A stretch of 64,000 nt of DNA from Astrobacterium formosum (GTDB lineage: Bacteria; Pseudomonadota; Alphaproteobacteria; Rhizobiales; Xanthobacteraceae), in the NCBI GenBank assembly GCA_030848545.1, contig JAVDCA010000017.1:1-64000 (forward strand). Direction: 5' to 3'. Of this stretch, positions 7,142-15,651 are shown piece after piece. A model generated the notes under the pieces. The model was not told where the DNA came from, did no database searches, and saw only the letters and a list, made by a program, of their open reading frames with translations. The position numbers were made by a program, and so were the translations under genes. Positions within the stretch are counted from its first letter, which is position 1; each line of letters starts with the position of its first letter.

Positions 7142-10100
7142 TCACTCTCCGCCGCCCCGCAGGCTCATCGCCAGCACTTGCGCCACGTGCAGCGCGCCGC
7201 GCCCGGTGCCGTCCCGGATCTGGTGGCGGCACGAGGTGCCGTCGGCGACGACGACGGCATCCGCCGCCGCCGCACGCACGGCCGGCAGGAGCGACAGCTC
7301 GCCCATGGCGAGCGAGACGTCGATGGTCTCGGCGTCGTAACCGAAACTGCCGGCCATGCCGCAGCAGCTCGATTCGACAGGTTCGACGGCGAGCCCGGGG
7401 ACGAGTCTCAACGCGGCCTCGACGGCTCCCATGGCGACGAACGATTTCTGATGGCAATGGCCGTGCAGGAGCGCGCGCGACGCGCCCGGCGCCAGCGGCA
7501 GGTCGAGCCGGCCGGCTTTCGCTTCGCGGGCGAGAAACTCCTCGAACAGGAACGCGTTCTTGGCGAGCCCATCGGCACGCCCGTCGGTGAACAGCGCCGG
7601 CACCTCGTCGCGGAACGAATACAGGCAGCTCGGCTCAAGTCCGATCACCGGCACGCCCCGGGCCACGTAAGGCTCGACGGCATCGAGCACGCGCAACGCC
7701 TCCTCGCGGGCGAGGTCGACGCGGCCGACGGCGAGAAAAGTCCGGCCGCAGCACAGCGCCCGCGCGTCATCGCCATGGGGCTTGGCCATGTGGACCCGAT
7801 AGCCGCCGGCGTCGAGCACCGCGAGGGCGGCGTCGATCACCTCGCGCTCGAAATAGCGGTTGAAGGTGTCGGCGAACAGGACGACCTCGCGGGCGCCTTC
7901 CTTCCCCCCACCGTTCGCGGCGGGTTGCGCCCCCTCCCTATCCCTCCCCCGCGAGCGGGGGAGGGAAGAGTGCGTGGCAGCGCTCTGCCATTCGTCGTCC
8001 CGGAACCAGTCGCGGCGCCATTTGGGCAGGCTGCGGCGGGCCGAAAAGCCGGTCGCGAGCTCCGACAATTTCGCCACCCCGGGGATGCGGTCGCGTAGAT
8101 TGAGGAGGGGAGCGAGCTGCGCTGCGTAAGGCGCATAGCGCGGCAGAAAGCCAACCAGGCGGTCGTGCATCGAGAGGCCGTGCTTTTTCGCCCGCGCCGC
8201 CATGACCTCGATCTTCATGCGCGCCATGTCGACGCCGGTCGGACATTCGCGCCGGCAGGCTTTGCACGACACGCACAGCTTCAAGGTCTCGACCATTTCG
8301 TCCGAAGTCAGCGCGTCGGGACCGAGCTGACCGGTGACGGCGAGCCGTAACGTGTTGGCGCGGCCGCGGGTGACATCCTTCTCGTCACGGGTGACCCGGT
8401 AGGACGGGCACATGACGCCGCCCGCCAGGGCACGGCAGGCGCCGTTGTTGTTGCACATCTCCACTGCGCCCTGGAATCCGCCGCCCGTGCCCGGCCAGGC
8501 CGACCAGTCGAGTTCGTTCGCCAAAGGGAGGCCGCGATAGCCGGGCTTGAAGCGGAAATTGGCACGATCGTCGAATTTCGGTGCCCGCACGATCTTGCCC
8601 GGATTGAACAGGCCGGCCGGATCGAAGCGGTCCTTGACCTCCTCGAAGGCACGCACGAGGCGCTTACCGAACATGGCCTCGTGGAATTCCGAACGCACCA
8701 GTCCGTCGCCGTGCTCGCCCGAATGGGAGCCCTTGAATTCGCGCACCAGCGCGAACGCCTCCTCGGCGATCGCCCGCATGGCGTTCTTGTCCTTGTCGAG
8801 GCGCAGGTTCAGGACCGGCCGCACATGCAGGCAGCCCACCGAGGCGTGGGCGTACCAGGTGCCGCGGGTGCCGTGGCGTTCGAAGATCTCGGTGAGCCGC
8901 GCCGTGTAGTCGGCGAGATGCTTCAGCGGCACCGCGCAGTCCTCCACGAAGGAGACCGGTTTTCCCTCCTCCTTCATGGACATCATGATGTTGAGGCCGG
9001 CGGTGCGCACCTCGTTGATGGCCGCCTGCAATTTGGCGTCGACGATCTCGACGACGCCGCCGTAGCGGGGCCCGATCTGGTCCCACGAAAGGCCGAGATC
9101 TCCCATGAGCTCGGCGAGCGCCTTCAGGCGGCGGACATTATCGTCCCATTCGTTCTCGGCGAACTCGACGAGGAGCACCGCCTCCGGGGCGCCGCGCACG
9201 AACGCCTCGACGGTCGGGCGGAACATGGCGATGTCGCGGGCGAGCTCGATCATGGTGCGGTCGACCAGCTCGACCGCGATGGGGGAGAGCTCGACGATGT
9301 GCTGGGCGGCGTCCATGGCGGCATGAAAGGAGCCGAAGTGGCACGCCCCGACGGCGCGCCGCCCCAGCACGGGAGAGAGCTTCAACTCGATCGCGGTCGA
9401 GAAGGCGAGCGTGCCTTCCGAGCCGACCAGCACATGGGCGAGATTGACGAACGGCGCGTTGGGGGCGAGGGCATCGAGATTGTAGCCGCCGACGCGGCGC
9501 TGCACGTGGGGGAAGCGCGCCGCGATCTCCTCGGATTCGCGCAACCCGATGGTCAGGAGGTCCTGCGCCAATGGCCGAAGAGGCGACAGCATGGAGAGCT
9601 CGGCGAGGCCGGCCCGCACCGGACCGAACCGCCCGCGGGTACCGTCGGCAAGGATGGCGCGCACCGACAGGACATTATCGCGCGTGGTGCCGTAGCGCAG
9701 CGAGCGCGCCCCGCAGGAGTTGTTGCCCACCATGCCGCCGATGGTCGCCCGCGAGGCGGTCGATATGTCGACCGGGAACCAGAGGCCGTGCGGCTTCAAG
9801 GCGCGGTTGAGTTCATCGAGCACGATGCCGGGCTCGACGACGCAGCGGCGGCCCGCAACATCGAGTTCGACGATGCGATCGAGATGTTTGGCACAGTCGA
9901 GCACGAGCGAATGGTTGACGGTCTGCCCGCTCTGCGAGGTGCCGCCGCCGCGGGCGAGCACGCTCACGCCCTCCTCGCGCGCGATCGCGATGGCGCGATC
10001 GGCCTCGTCAACGGTCTTCGGCGCGACGACGCCGAGGGGCATCATCTGATAGTGGGACGCGTCGGTGGCATAGCGCCCGCGCGTGAAGGCGTCGAAACGA

Positions 10101-10174
10101 ACCTCGCCGCCGATTTCCGCCCGCAATCGGCGTTCGAGCCCGGGCACCAGCATCGGCACCAGCGTCGTCACCAT
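7142..10174 (-). CDS. FAD-linked oxidase fused to a 4Fe-4S/CCG-domain reductase (D-2-hydroxyacid dehydrogenase, YdiJ/GlcD-GlcF-like)
   Basis: This 1010-residue protein joins a GlcD-type FAD oxidase to a GlcF-type iron-sulphur subunit, as in YdiJ and fused D-lactate dehydrogenases. Such enzymes oxidise D-2-hydroxyacids and pass electrons to the respiratory chain. Visible parts are the FAD loop VLARGGGTSQSGQTVN (about residue 55), GGMVGNNSCGARSLRYG, LVGSEGTLA, a 4Fe-4S motif CVSCKACRRECPTG (about 632-645) and CCG-domain motifs GHCHQKSF (about 904) and SCCGMAGSFGYD (about 936). A GC-rich palindromic repeat is inserted in frame around residues 730-757. It is convergent with dctM and divergent from the aminotransferase, which suggests a shared pathway. 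The substrate is not determined. Confidence 0.9.
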   Translation of the reverse strand: MVTTLVPMLVPGLERRLRAEIGGEVRFDAFTRGRYATDASHYQMMPLGVVAPKTVDEADRAIAIAREEGVSVLARGGGTSQSGQTVNHSLVLDCAKHLDRIVELDVAGRRCVVEPGIVLDELNRALKPHGLWFPVDISTASRATIGGMVGNNSCGARSLRYGTTRDNVLSVRAILADGTRGRFGPVRAGLAELSMLSPLRPLAQDLLTIGLRESEEIAARFPHVQRRVGGYNLDALAPNAPFVNLAHVLVGSEGTLAFSTAIELKLSPVLGRRAVGACHFGSFHAAMDAAQHIVELSPIAVELVDRTMIELARDIAMFRPTVEAFVRGAPEAVLLVEFAENEWDDNVRRLKALAELMGDLGLSWDQIGPRYGGVVEIVDAKLQAAINEVRTAGLNIMMSMKEEGKPVSFVEDCAVPLKHLADYTARLTEIFERHGTRGTWYAHASVGCLHVRPVLNLRLDKDKNAMRAIAEEAFALVREFKGSHSGEHGDGLVRSEFHEAMFGKRLVRAFEEVKDRFDPAGLFNPGKIVRAPKFDDRANFRFKPGYRGLPLANELDWSAWPGTGGGFQGAVEMCNNNGACRALAGGVMCPSYRVTRDEKDVTRGRANTLRLAVTGQLGPDALTSDEMVETLKLCVSCKACRRECPTGVDMARMKIEVMAARAKKHGLSMHDRLVGFLPRYAPYAAQLAPLLNLRDRIPGVAKLSELATGFSARRSLPKWRRDWFRDDEWQSAATHSSLPRSRGRDREGAQPAANGGGKEGAREVVLFADTFNRYFEREVIDAALAVLDAGGYRVHMAKPHGDDARALCCGRTFLAVGRVDLAREEALRVLDAVEPYVARGVPVIGLEPSCLYSFRDEVPALFTDGRADGLAKNAFLFEEFLAREAKAGRLDLPLAPGASRALLHGHCHQKSFVAMGAVEAALRLVPGLAVEPVESSCCGMAGSFGYDAETIDVSLAMGELSLLPAVRAAAADAVVVADGTSCRHQIRDGTGRGALHVAQVLAMSLRGGGE
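7931..7966. repeat. REP-like palindrome inside the oxidase coding sequence
   Basis: CCCTCCCCC (7942-7950) and GGGGGAGGG (7957-7965) flank GCGAGC. The flanking block CCCCTCCCTA matches the intergenic copies near 11585 and 11660. It is read in frame as part of a Ser/Arg/Gly-rich linker of the FAD/Fe-S oxidase. Confidence 0.75.
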
Positions 10175-10357
10175 CAGCGTTTCCTATCACCCCATGTGGG
10201 ATGGCGCCCCATGCGTGGTGGCATGCCAAAACCCTTGACTGCTTGTCGCATTCGTCCTTGATGGCGGCAAGCTGTGCCGGGCTTTTCAGGCTGAACTCCC
10301 TTCGGTCCTTCCCGACCGGCTCTTCATTTATCGACAAAAAGCCTCAAAGGAATGCCG

Positions 10358-11566
10358 ATGTCGAAGAATTCCGCGCGCATGCCGGGCCGCCATTTTCTCC
10401 ATATTCCCGGCCCCACCCCCGTTCCGGATCGTATCCTGCGGGCGATCGACACGCCCTTGATCGACCATCGCGGTCCCGAATTCGCCAAGCTGGCGCGGCG
10501 CTGCCTCGACGGCCTCAAGACCATCTTCAAGACCACCAACCCGGTGATCATCTACACCGCGACCGGAACCGGCGCCTGGGAAGCCGCCTTCGTCAACACG
10601 CTCTCGCCCGGCGACAAGGTCCTGATCGTCGAGACCGGACAGTTCGGCCTGCAATGGGCCAACATGGCGAGGCGGCTCGGCCTCGAACCGGACGTGATCA
10701 AGACCGATTGGCGCACCGGCGCCGACCCGGCGGTGATCGAGGCGAAGCTGAAAGAAGACAAGGCGCACGCCATCAAGGCCGTGTGCGTGCTGCACAACGA
10801 GACCGCGACCGGCTGCCTGTCTCCCATCGCCGAGATCCGCAAGGCGATCGACCGCGCCTCCCATCCGGCGCTGTTCTTCGTCGACACCATCTCGTCGCTC
10901 GCTTCGACCGACTTCCGCCACGACGAGTGGGGCGTCGATGTCACCGTCGGGGGTTCGCAGAAGGGCCTGATGCTGCCGCCCGGCATGTCCTTCAACGCCG
11001 TCTCCGACAAGGCCTTGGCGGCCGCCAAGACCTCGAAGCTGCCGAAGTCGTTCTTTTCGTGGGACGACATGCTCAACATGAACAAGCAGGGCTTCTTCCC
11101 CTACACGCCGGCGACCAACATGCTGCAAGGCATGGCGGTGGCGATCGACATGCTGCACGAGGAAGGACTCGACAACGTGTTCGCGCGCCATCATCGCCTC
11201 GCGGAAGGCACGCGCCGCGCCGTCAAGACCTGGGGGCTGGAGACCATCTGCCGCGATCCCAAATATTATTCGCCGACCGTCACCGCCGTGCTGATGCCCG
11301 AAGGCCATGACGGCGACGCCTTCCGGGCGCTGGCCCTCGAGCATTTCAACATTTCCTACGGGGCGAGTTTTGGCCCGTTCGCCGGAAAAATGTTCCGCAT
11401 CGGCCATCTGGGCGACTGCAACGAGGCCACCATGATCGGCGCGCTGGGCGCTACCGAAATGGCGCTCCGGCTCGCCGGCGTGCCCATCCGGTCGGGCGGC
11501 ACGCAAGCCGCGATGGACTATTTCGTGTCCGCCCACTCGGCCGGCGCGAACGCCGCGGCGGAGTGA
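10358..11566 (+). CDS. Serine-glyoxylate/alanine-glyoxylate aminotransferase family protein (PLP class V)
   Basis: This is a class V PLP-dependent aminotransferase of the AGAT/serine-glyoxylate type, which moves an amino group between an amino acid and glyoxylate or pyruvate. The N-terminus HFLHIPGPTPVPDRILRAID is the family signature, TGTGAWEAAFVNTLSPGD forms the cofactor phosphate cup, and GGSQKGLMLPPGM holds the Schiff-base Lys (residue 202). An ATG six bases earlier (10352) is possible, but AAAGG lies only one base before it and seven before this one, so 10358 is preferred. With 402 residues it has normal length. The divergent oxidase and downstream M24 gene suggest a joint catabolic role. 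Confidence 0.88.
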   Translation: MSKNSARMPGRHFLHIPGPTPVPDRILRAIDTPLIDHRGPEFAKLARRCLDGLKTIFKTTNPVIIYTATGTGAWEAAFVNTLSPGDKVLIVETGQFGLQWANMARRLGLEPDVIKTDWRTGADPAVIEAKLKEDKAHAIKAVCVLHNETATGCLSPIAEIRKAIDRASHPALFFVDTISSLASTDFRHDEWGVDVTVGGSQKGLMLPPGMSFNAVSDKALAAAKTSKLPKSFFSWDDMLNMNKQGFFPYTPATNMLQGMAVAIDMLHEEGLDNVFARHHRLAEGTRRAVKTWGLETICRDPKYYSPTVTAVLMPEGHDGDAFRALALEHFNISYGASFGPFAGKMFRIGHLGDCNEATMIGALGATEMALRLAGVPIRSGGTQAAMDYFVSAHSAGANAAAE

Positions 11567-11578
11567 GCAGTCACGGCA

Positions 11579-11694
11579 CTTGCCCCACCGTTCCCTCCCC
11601 CGCCTGCGGGGGAGGGACAGGGAGGGGGCAAGCCACGAGGACTGCGCAAGAGAAATCCCCCTCCCCAACCCTCCCCCGCAAGCGGGGGAGGGAG
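11579..11694. repeat. Two REP-like palindromes between the aminotransferase and M24 genes
   Basis: The first (11579-11632) is a nested palindrome: outer arms CTTGCCCC and GGGGGCAAG enclose CCCTCCCCCGCCTGCGGGGGAGGG. The second (about 11660-11694) is CCCTCCCCCGCAAGCGGGGGAGGG preceded by CCCTCCCCAA. They belong to the same family as the copy inside the oxidase gene. Confidence 0.75.
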
Positions 11695-11844
11695 CAGGCG
11701 GAGAGTGCGGTCGCTTTCAGCGTTCCGCCTATTCGCCGAAGCGCTTGCGCAGCCGGCTCCACTGGTGCCAAGCTTCTTAGCAATCGATCGACCCCGAGAG
11801 CGCGCCCATGAGCGCGCCGCAGATCGAACTCGCGAGGGAGCGCC

Positions 11845-13137
11845 ATGGACCAGAAACTGCGTGAAATCCGCGCCGAAGACGTCGACCCGCGCCACAATTG
11901 GGGCCGGGCGCTGCCGGCCCTCGGCATCATGGGGGTCGATTTCGAGGAGCGCGTCGACTATCGCCGCCTGCACCGCTACCGGCTCGGCCGGGCCAAGCAG
12001 GCCCTGGAAAATTCCGAGCTCGGCGCGCTTCTGGTCTTCGACGTCAACAATATCCGTTACATCACCTCGACCAAGATCGGCGAATGGGAGCGCGACAAGC
12101 TGTGCCGCTGGGCGCTCCTGACCCGCACCGGCGAACCGATCCTGTGGGACTTCGGCTCGGCGGCCGTGCACCACAAGCTCTATACGCCGTGGCTTAAGCC
12201 GGAAAACTGCAAGGCGGGCCTGATCGGCATGCGCGGCATGGTCGATCCGGCGTTCGGCTTGATGACGAAGCATGCCGAGGAGATTGCGGCGCTGATCCGG
12301 GAGGCCGGGTGCGGAAACATGCCGATCGGCGTCGACATCATCGAGCCCCCGATGATGTTCGAACTGCAGAAAGCGGGACTGAACATCGTCGACGGCCAGC
12401 AGGTGATGCTGGAAGCCCGCGAGATCAAGTCCGCCGACGAGATCGCGCTCCTCAACCGCGCCGCCGCCATGGTGGACGGGGCCTATCACCTCGTCAGCGA
12501 GGAGTTGAAGCCCGGCGTGCGCGAGAACGACATCGTCGCCAAGGTCAACGAGTTCCTCTATCGCCACGGCTCCGACGACGTCGAGGCCGTCAACGCCATT
12601 TCGGGCGAGCGCTGCAATCCGCACCCGCACAATTTCACCGACCGTATGCTGCGCCCCGGCGACCAGGCCTTCTTCGACATCCTGCAGTCGTTCATGGGCT
12701 ATCGCACCTGCTACTACCGGACCTTCAATGTGGGCCGGGCGACACCGGCCCAGCACGACGCCTATAAAAAAGCCCGCGATTGGCTTGACCGGGCGATCGA
12801 GCGCATCAGGCCGGGCGCCACCACGGCGCATATCTGCGGCGCCTTCCCGACCGCGCAGGAATTCGGCTTCCCGGACGAGACGGCGGCGTTCGGACTGCAG
12901 TTCGCCCACGGGCTCGGGCTCGCTTTGCACGAGCGGCCGATCATCTCGCGGGTCGTGTCCATGGACCATCCGACCGAGATCAAGGCCGGCATGGTGTTCG
13001 CCATCGAGACCTACTGCCCGGCGACCGACGGCTATTCGGGCGCCCGCATCGAGGAGGAGGTGGTGGTGACCGATACGGGCTGCCGGGTCATCACCCTGTT
13101 CCCCGCCGAGGAGCTGCCGATCACCGCCCGCTATTGA
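11845..13137 (+). CDS. M24 'pita-bread' family protein with an altered metal site (Xaa-Pro peptidase/creatinase/DddP-like)
   Basis: The 430-residue protein has a creatinase-type N-terminal domain (GALLVFDVNNIRYITSTKIGEW) and a C-terminal M24 domain. Of the five usual metal ligands it keeps Asp278, His355 (HGLGLALHE), Glu388 (GMVFAIETY) and Glu403 (ARIEEEVVV). The second Asp, 11 residues after the first, is Cys289 (GYRTCYYRT). M24 members include proline peptidases, the metal-free creatinase and the DMSP lyase DddP. The N-terminal domain resembles DddP in layout, but DddP's extra Asp residues are missing. The function is therefore open. GAGGGAGCGCC precedes the ATG. It lies between the aminotransferase and the second TRAP transporter. 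Confidence 0.8.
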   Translation: MDQKLREIRAEDVDPRHNWGRALPALGIMGVDFEERVDYRRLHRYRLGRAKQALENSELGALLVFDVNNIRYITSTKIGEWERDKLCRWALLTRTGEPILWDFGSAAVHHKLYTPWLKPENCKAGLIGMRGMVDPAFGLMTKHAEEIAALIREAGCGNMPIGVDIIEPPMMFELQKAGLNIVDGQQVMLEAREIKSADEIALLNRAAAMVDGAYHLVSEELKPGVRENDIVAKVNEFLYRHGSDDVEAVNAISGERCNPHPHNFTDRMLRPGDQAFFDILQSFMGYRTCYYRTFNVGRATPAQHDAYKKARDWLDRAIERIRPGATTAHICGAFPTAQEFGFPDETAAFGLQFAHGLGLALHERPIISRVVSMDHPTEIKAGMVFAIETYCPATDGYSGARIEEEVVVTDTGCRVITLFPAEELPITARY

Positions 13138-13293
13138 CGTTACGGCAGCAACGGGCGCGTCTTCCGCACCGACCCGACGCCTGCGTGCAGAACATTTTTA
13201 TTGCACCGCAACGGGAACCGTGGCGGTCTGTGGCCGCTTTGTCACCGCAATTGGCCGCGACACAGCGGTCCGTTTCCCGTGGAGGCAACTGAA

Positions 13294-13557
13294 ATGAATC
13301 CCGTTGATTGCCGCAGCCGCACCCTGGCGCTCGCCGCCGCCGGCTCGATTCTGGGCCTGTTATTCCTGGCCATGCCGGCCGCCGCCCAGAGCAACGAGGG
13401 CGAAATGGCCTGTCAGAACGACGCTTACCGACTGTGCGAGAAGTTCATACCCGATCGTGGCAAGGTCGCGGCCTGCCTGCGCAAGAACCGCCTGCGGCTG
13501 TCGCCGGACTGCCGGCGCCTGTTCTCCCGCGGCAAGAAGTCGTTGCGGCGGCGCTGA
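13294..13557 (+). CDS. Small secreted Cys-motif protein, paralogue 1
   Basis: This 87-residue precursor has a signal peptide (LALAAAGSILGLLFLAMPAAAQ). The mature domain has the spaced pattern C..D.YRLCEKFIPDRGKVAACL....LRLSPDC, with four cysteines likely to form two disulphides, and a very basic C-terminus (RGKKSLRRR). The ATG at 13294 is preferred because GGAGG lies 8 bases before it; the frame is open further upstream. The next gene encodes the same Cys pattern, so the two are a tandem duplication. No function is known to me for this pattern. It resembles short Cys-rich repeat proteins exported by many rhizobia. Confidence 0.7.
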   Translation: MNPVDCRSRTLALAAAGSILGLLFLAMPAAAQSNEGEMACQNDAYRLCEKFIPDRGKVAACLRKNRLRLSPDCRRLFSRGKKSLRRR

Positions 13558-13602
13558 CGACTCTGATAGCCGTTCTGACATTCGGGAAGGGGGAACGTCC
13601 GC

Positions 13603-14088
13603 ATGTCCCATCGTTTTGCCTGCTTTACGATGGCCGGCCTCCTGGCCCTGGCGTCCGGCATCATGCCGGCTGCTGCCCAGGGTTCCGAAGAAGAGCGCCG
13701 CGCCTGCACGCCGGACGCCATGCGGCTGTGCCGCGAATATATCCCCAATGTGGAACGCATTATCGCCTGCATGGTGGCGCGGCGTGCCGAGCTGAGCCCG
13801 GCCTGCCAGGCCTTTTTCAAACCGGACGAGCCTGAAACCACCACCGTTGCCACTGCGCCCGCGAAGCCGTCGCGTACGGCTTCCCGCTCAGGCGCGCGGA
13901 AAAAGACGGCCGCCAAGCCCGCCCCGGTCACGACCGCCGCACCGGCTTCGCGCAACACCCGGCCGGCGCGTCAAGTCCAATCCGGCCGCAAGAACGGGGC
14001 CCCCATGAACCTGCTGCCCGCCGCCCCCCGCCCAGCCCCGGCCAAGAAGCCCGCGGCGCGGGATAAGCAGGCTCAGCGCACACAATAG
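13603..14088 (+). CDS. Secreted Cys-motif protein, paralogue 2, with Ala/Pro/Lys-rich tail
   Basis: The 161-residue precursor has a signal peptide ending near MPAAAQ. Its domain RRACTPDAMRLCREYIPNVERIIACM...LSPAC repeats the cysteine spacing of the preceding protein. After residue 75 it continues as a low-complexity, positively charged Ala-Pro-Lys-Thr-Arg tail with no predicted fold. Such a tail could contact the cell wall or a negatively charged partner. The spacing to paralogue 1 is 45 bases, so the two probably share a transcript. The following 299 bases up to the next dctP hold no gene or strong signal I can see. Confidence 0.7.
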   Translation: MSHRFACFTMAGLLALASGIMPAAAQGSEEERRACTPDAMRLCREYIPNVERIIACMVARRAELSPACQAFFKPDEPETTTVATAPAKPSRTASRSGARKKTAAKPAPVTTAAPASRNTRPARQVQSGRKNGAPMNLLPAAPRPAPAKKPAARDKQAQRTQ

Positions 14089-14387
14089 CACCGATTCGAC
14101 CCCTTTCGGTCTGGCGCCGGTCTGAGGCGGCCACGTTTGTGCCGATGCGGCGACGCTTGCGGTGGCACTGGCGCGTCGGGTTCGTGGGGACGATCTCCTG
14201 CCGCAACGCAACAACGTCGGTCACGGCGCACTTCGCCACTGCGCGACGGCGCAACTTGCCGGCAAGCCCAGCCTGCACGTAACGTCCCGACTTGCGCCCC
14301 AATAGCAACGGGCGCACACACCCGGCAGGCTGATCGGCACGTCAGTCGGCAGATCGAAATCCAGTGCCATTCATCAAAGAGGACACC

Positions 14388-15362
14388 ATGAGGACGCTCG
14401 CTCTTCTGGTCATGATGGCGTTCGGATCCGCCACCGCGGCCGGTGCGGTCGATCTCAGGCTCGGCCACTTCGCCCCCGACGGCCATCCCTGCGACGTCGC
14501 CGCCAAGCAATTCAAAACCAATGTGGAGAAACGCACCAACGGTGCGGTAAAGATCAACCTGTTCGGCAACAACGCGCTCGGCTCGCCGCCCGAAGTGCTC
14601 GAACAGGTCTTGCTCGGCGCCGTCGACATGAGCCTGTCGGGACAGGACCAGATCGCCAAGCATCTGCCTTTCTACGACACCATCTCGACGCCGTTCGCAT
14701 TCAAGGACTACGCCACCGCTGACAAGATCATCGACGGCGAGTTCAAGGCCTGGGCGGCACCGCTGCTCCTGACCAAGAACCTGGTGCATCTGTCCGACTG
14801 GGAATGGGGCTTCCGCCAGCTCACCAATTCCAAGCAGCCCATCAACGTGCCCGCCGACATGAAGGGCATGAAGATCCGCACGCCGCCGGCATTCGCCTAT
14901 CAGGCGTTCGTCGAGGCCGCCGGCGGCAACGCCGTCACCATCGCGTTCTCCGAACTCGTGATGGCGATGAAGCAGGGCGTGGTCGACGGCCAGGAGAATC
15001 CGATCGGCACCATCTATTCGCTCAAGATCTACGAGACGCAGAAATACATGACCATCGTCAACTACACCTATTCGTCGATGGTCCATCTGGTGCACAAGAA
15101 CTCCTGGGCGAAGCTCAACGCCGACCAGCAGAAGATCGTCCAGGAAGAGTCGCGCGCCGCCGCGCTGCTCGCCCGCAAGCTCCTGCGCGATGACGAGGCC
15201 AAGCAGCTCGCCGACCTGCAGGCCACCAAGGGCATGGTCGTCACGAAGCCCGACCTGAAGCCGTGGAAGGCCGCCATGGGACCGGCCTGGGAGAAGGTGA
15301 AGGGCCGCGTCGGCCCCGACAACTTCGCCAGGTTCATGGCCATGGTCGAAAAAGCCAACTAG
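14388..15362 (+). CDS. dctP: TRAP transporter solute-binding protein DctP (system 2)
   Basis: This is a second periplasmic TRAP binding protein, 324 residues long. The signal peptide ends near TAAGA-VDLRLGHF. DctP signatures are LGHFAPDGHPCDVAAKQF, LLGAVDMSLSGQDQI, the LTNSKQPINVPADMKGMKIRTP block with the conserved Arg, and MAMKQGVVDGQENPIGTIY. An AGAGGACACC precedes the ATG at 14388, and an upstream in-frame ATG is not needed. It is only distantly similar to the system 1 binding protein, so the two should bind different ligands. A terminator hairpin and a repeat lie between it and its permease genes. Confidence 0.92.
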   Translation: MRTLALLVMMAFGSATAAGAVDLRLGHFAPDGHPCDVAAKQFKTNVEKRTNGAVKINLFGNNALGSPPEVLEQVLLGAVDMSLSGQDQIAKHLPFYDTISTPFAFKDYATADKIIDGEFKAWAAPLLLTKNLVHLSDWEWGFRQLTNSKQPINVPADMKGMKIRTPPAFAYQAFVEAAGGNAVTIAFSELVMAMKQGVVDGQENPIGTIYSLKIYETQKYMTIVNYTYSSMVHLVHKNSWAKLNADQQKIVQEESRAAALLARKLLRDDEAKQLADLQATKGMVVTKPDLKPWKAAMGPAWEKVKGRVGPDNFARFMAMVEKAN

Positions 15363-15373
15363 AGCGGATCCCG

Positions 15374-15402
15374 GCGGCGGGGCAGAACCCCGCCGCTTTC
15401 TT
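15374..15402 (+). terminator. Terminator-like hairpin right after dctP (system 2)
   Basis: GCGGCGGGG and CCCCGCCGC form a perfect 9-bp stem with a five-base loop, followed by TTTCTTG. It begins 11 bases after the dctP stop, ahead of the permease genes. It may give partial termination, leading to more binding protein than permease, as is common in transport operons. Confidence 0.7.
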
Positions 15403-15439
15403 GTCGACGGGAAGGAATGGCTTCCCGAAAGGCTTTTCC

Positions 15440-15560
15440 TGGGCGCCCCTGGATTGCTTCGCTTAGCCTGTCATCGGGTCGGCCAAAGACCGGACCCGGC
15501 GGCTCGCAGTGACGTTTGACCCTCGTCATTGCGGGGAGCGTAGCGACGAAGCAATCCAGA
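15440..15560. repeat. GCGAAGCAATCC-type palindromic repeat between dctP and dctM (system 2)
   Basis: GGATTGCTTCGCT opens the element and GCGACGAAGCAATCC closes it. Inside are a GTCATCGGGTC...GGACCCG hairpin and a CTCGTCATTGCGGGGAGCG block. It is the same family as 5136-5212 and 21504-21617. Nothing else is seen between 15403 and 15651. Confidence 0.7.
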
Positions 15561-15651
15561 GCGATGCGCCGGGGGACGCGGTGTCGCGACTGAACATTCC
15601 GGCCGCTGGACTCTCTTTCAAGAACCGCCTTGGCGCGGGAGACGAGACCTC

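Noticed and set aside
8681-10261. A 526-codon plus-strand frame inside the FAD/Fe-S oxidase region
   Set aside because: It is antisense to clear FAD-domain motifs and has no recognisable protein features.
14364-14387. Upstream start for DctP of system 2
   Set aside because: The ATG at 14388 has a better ribosome site and gives a standard signal peptide; the extension would add charged residues before it.
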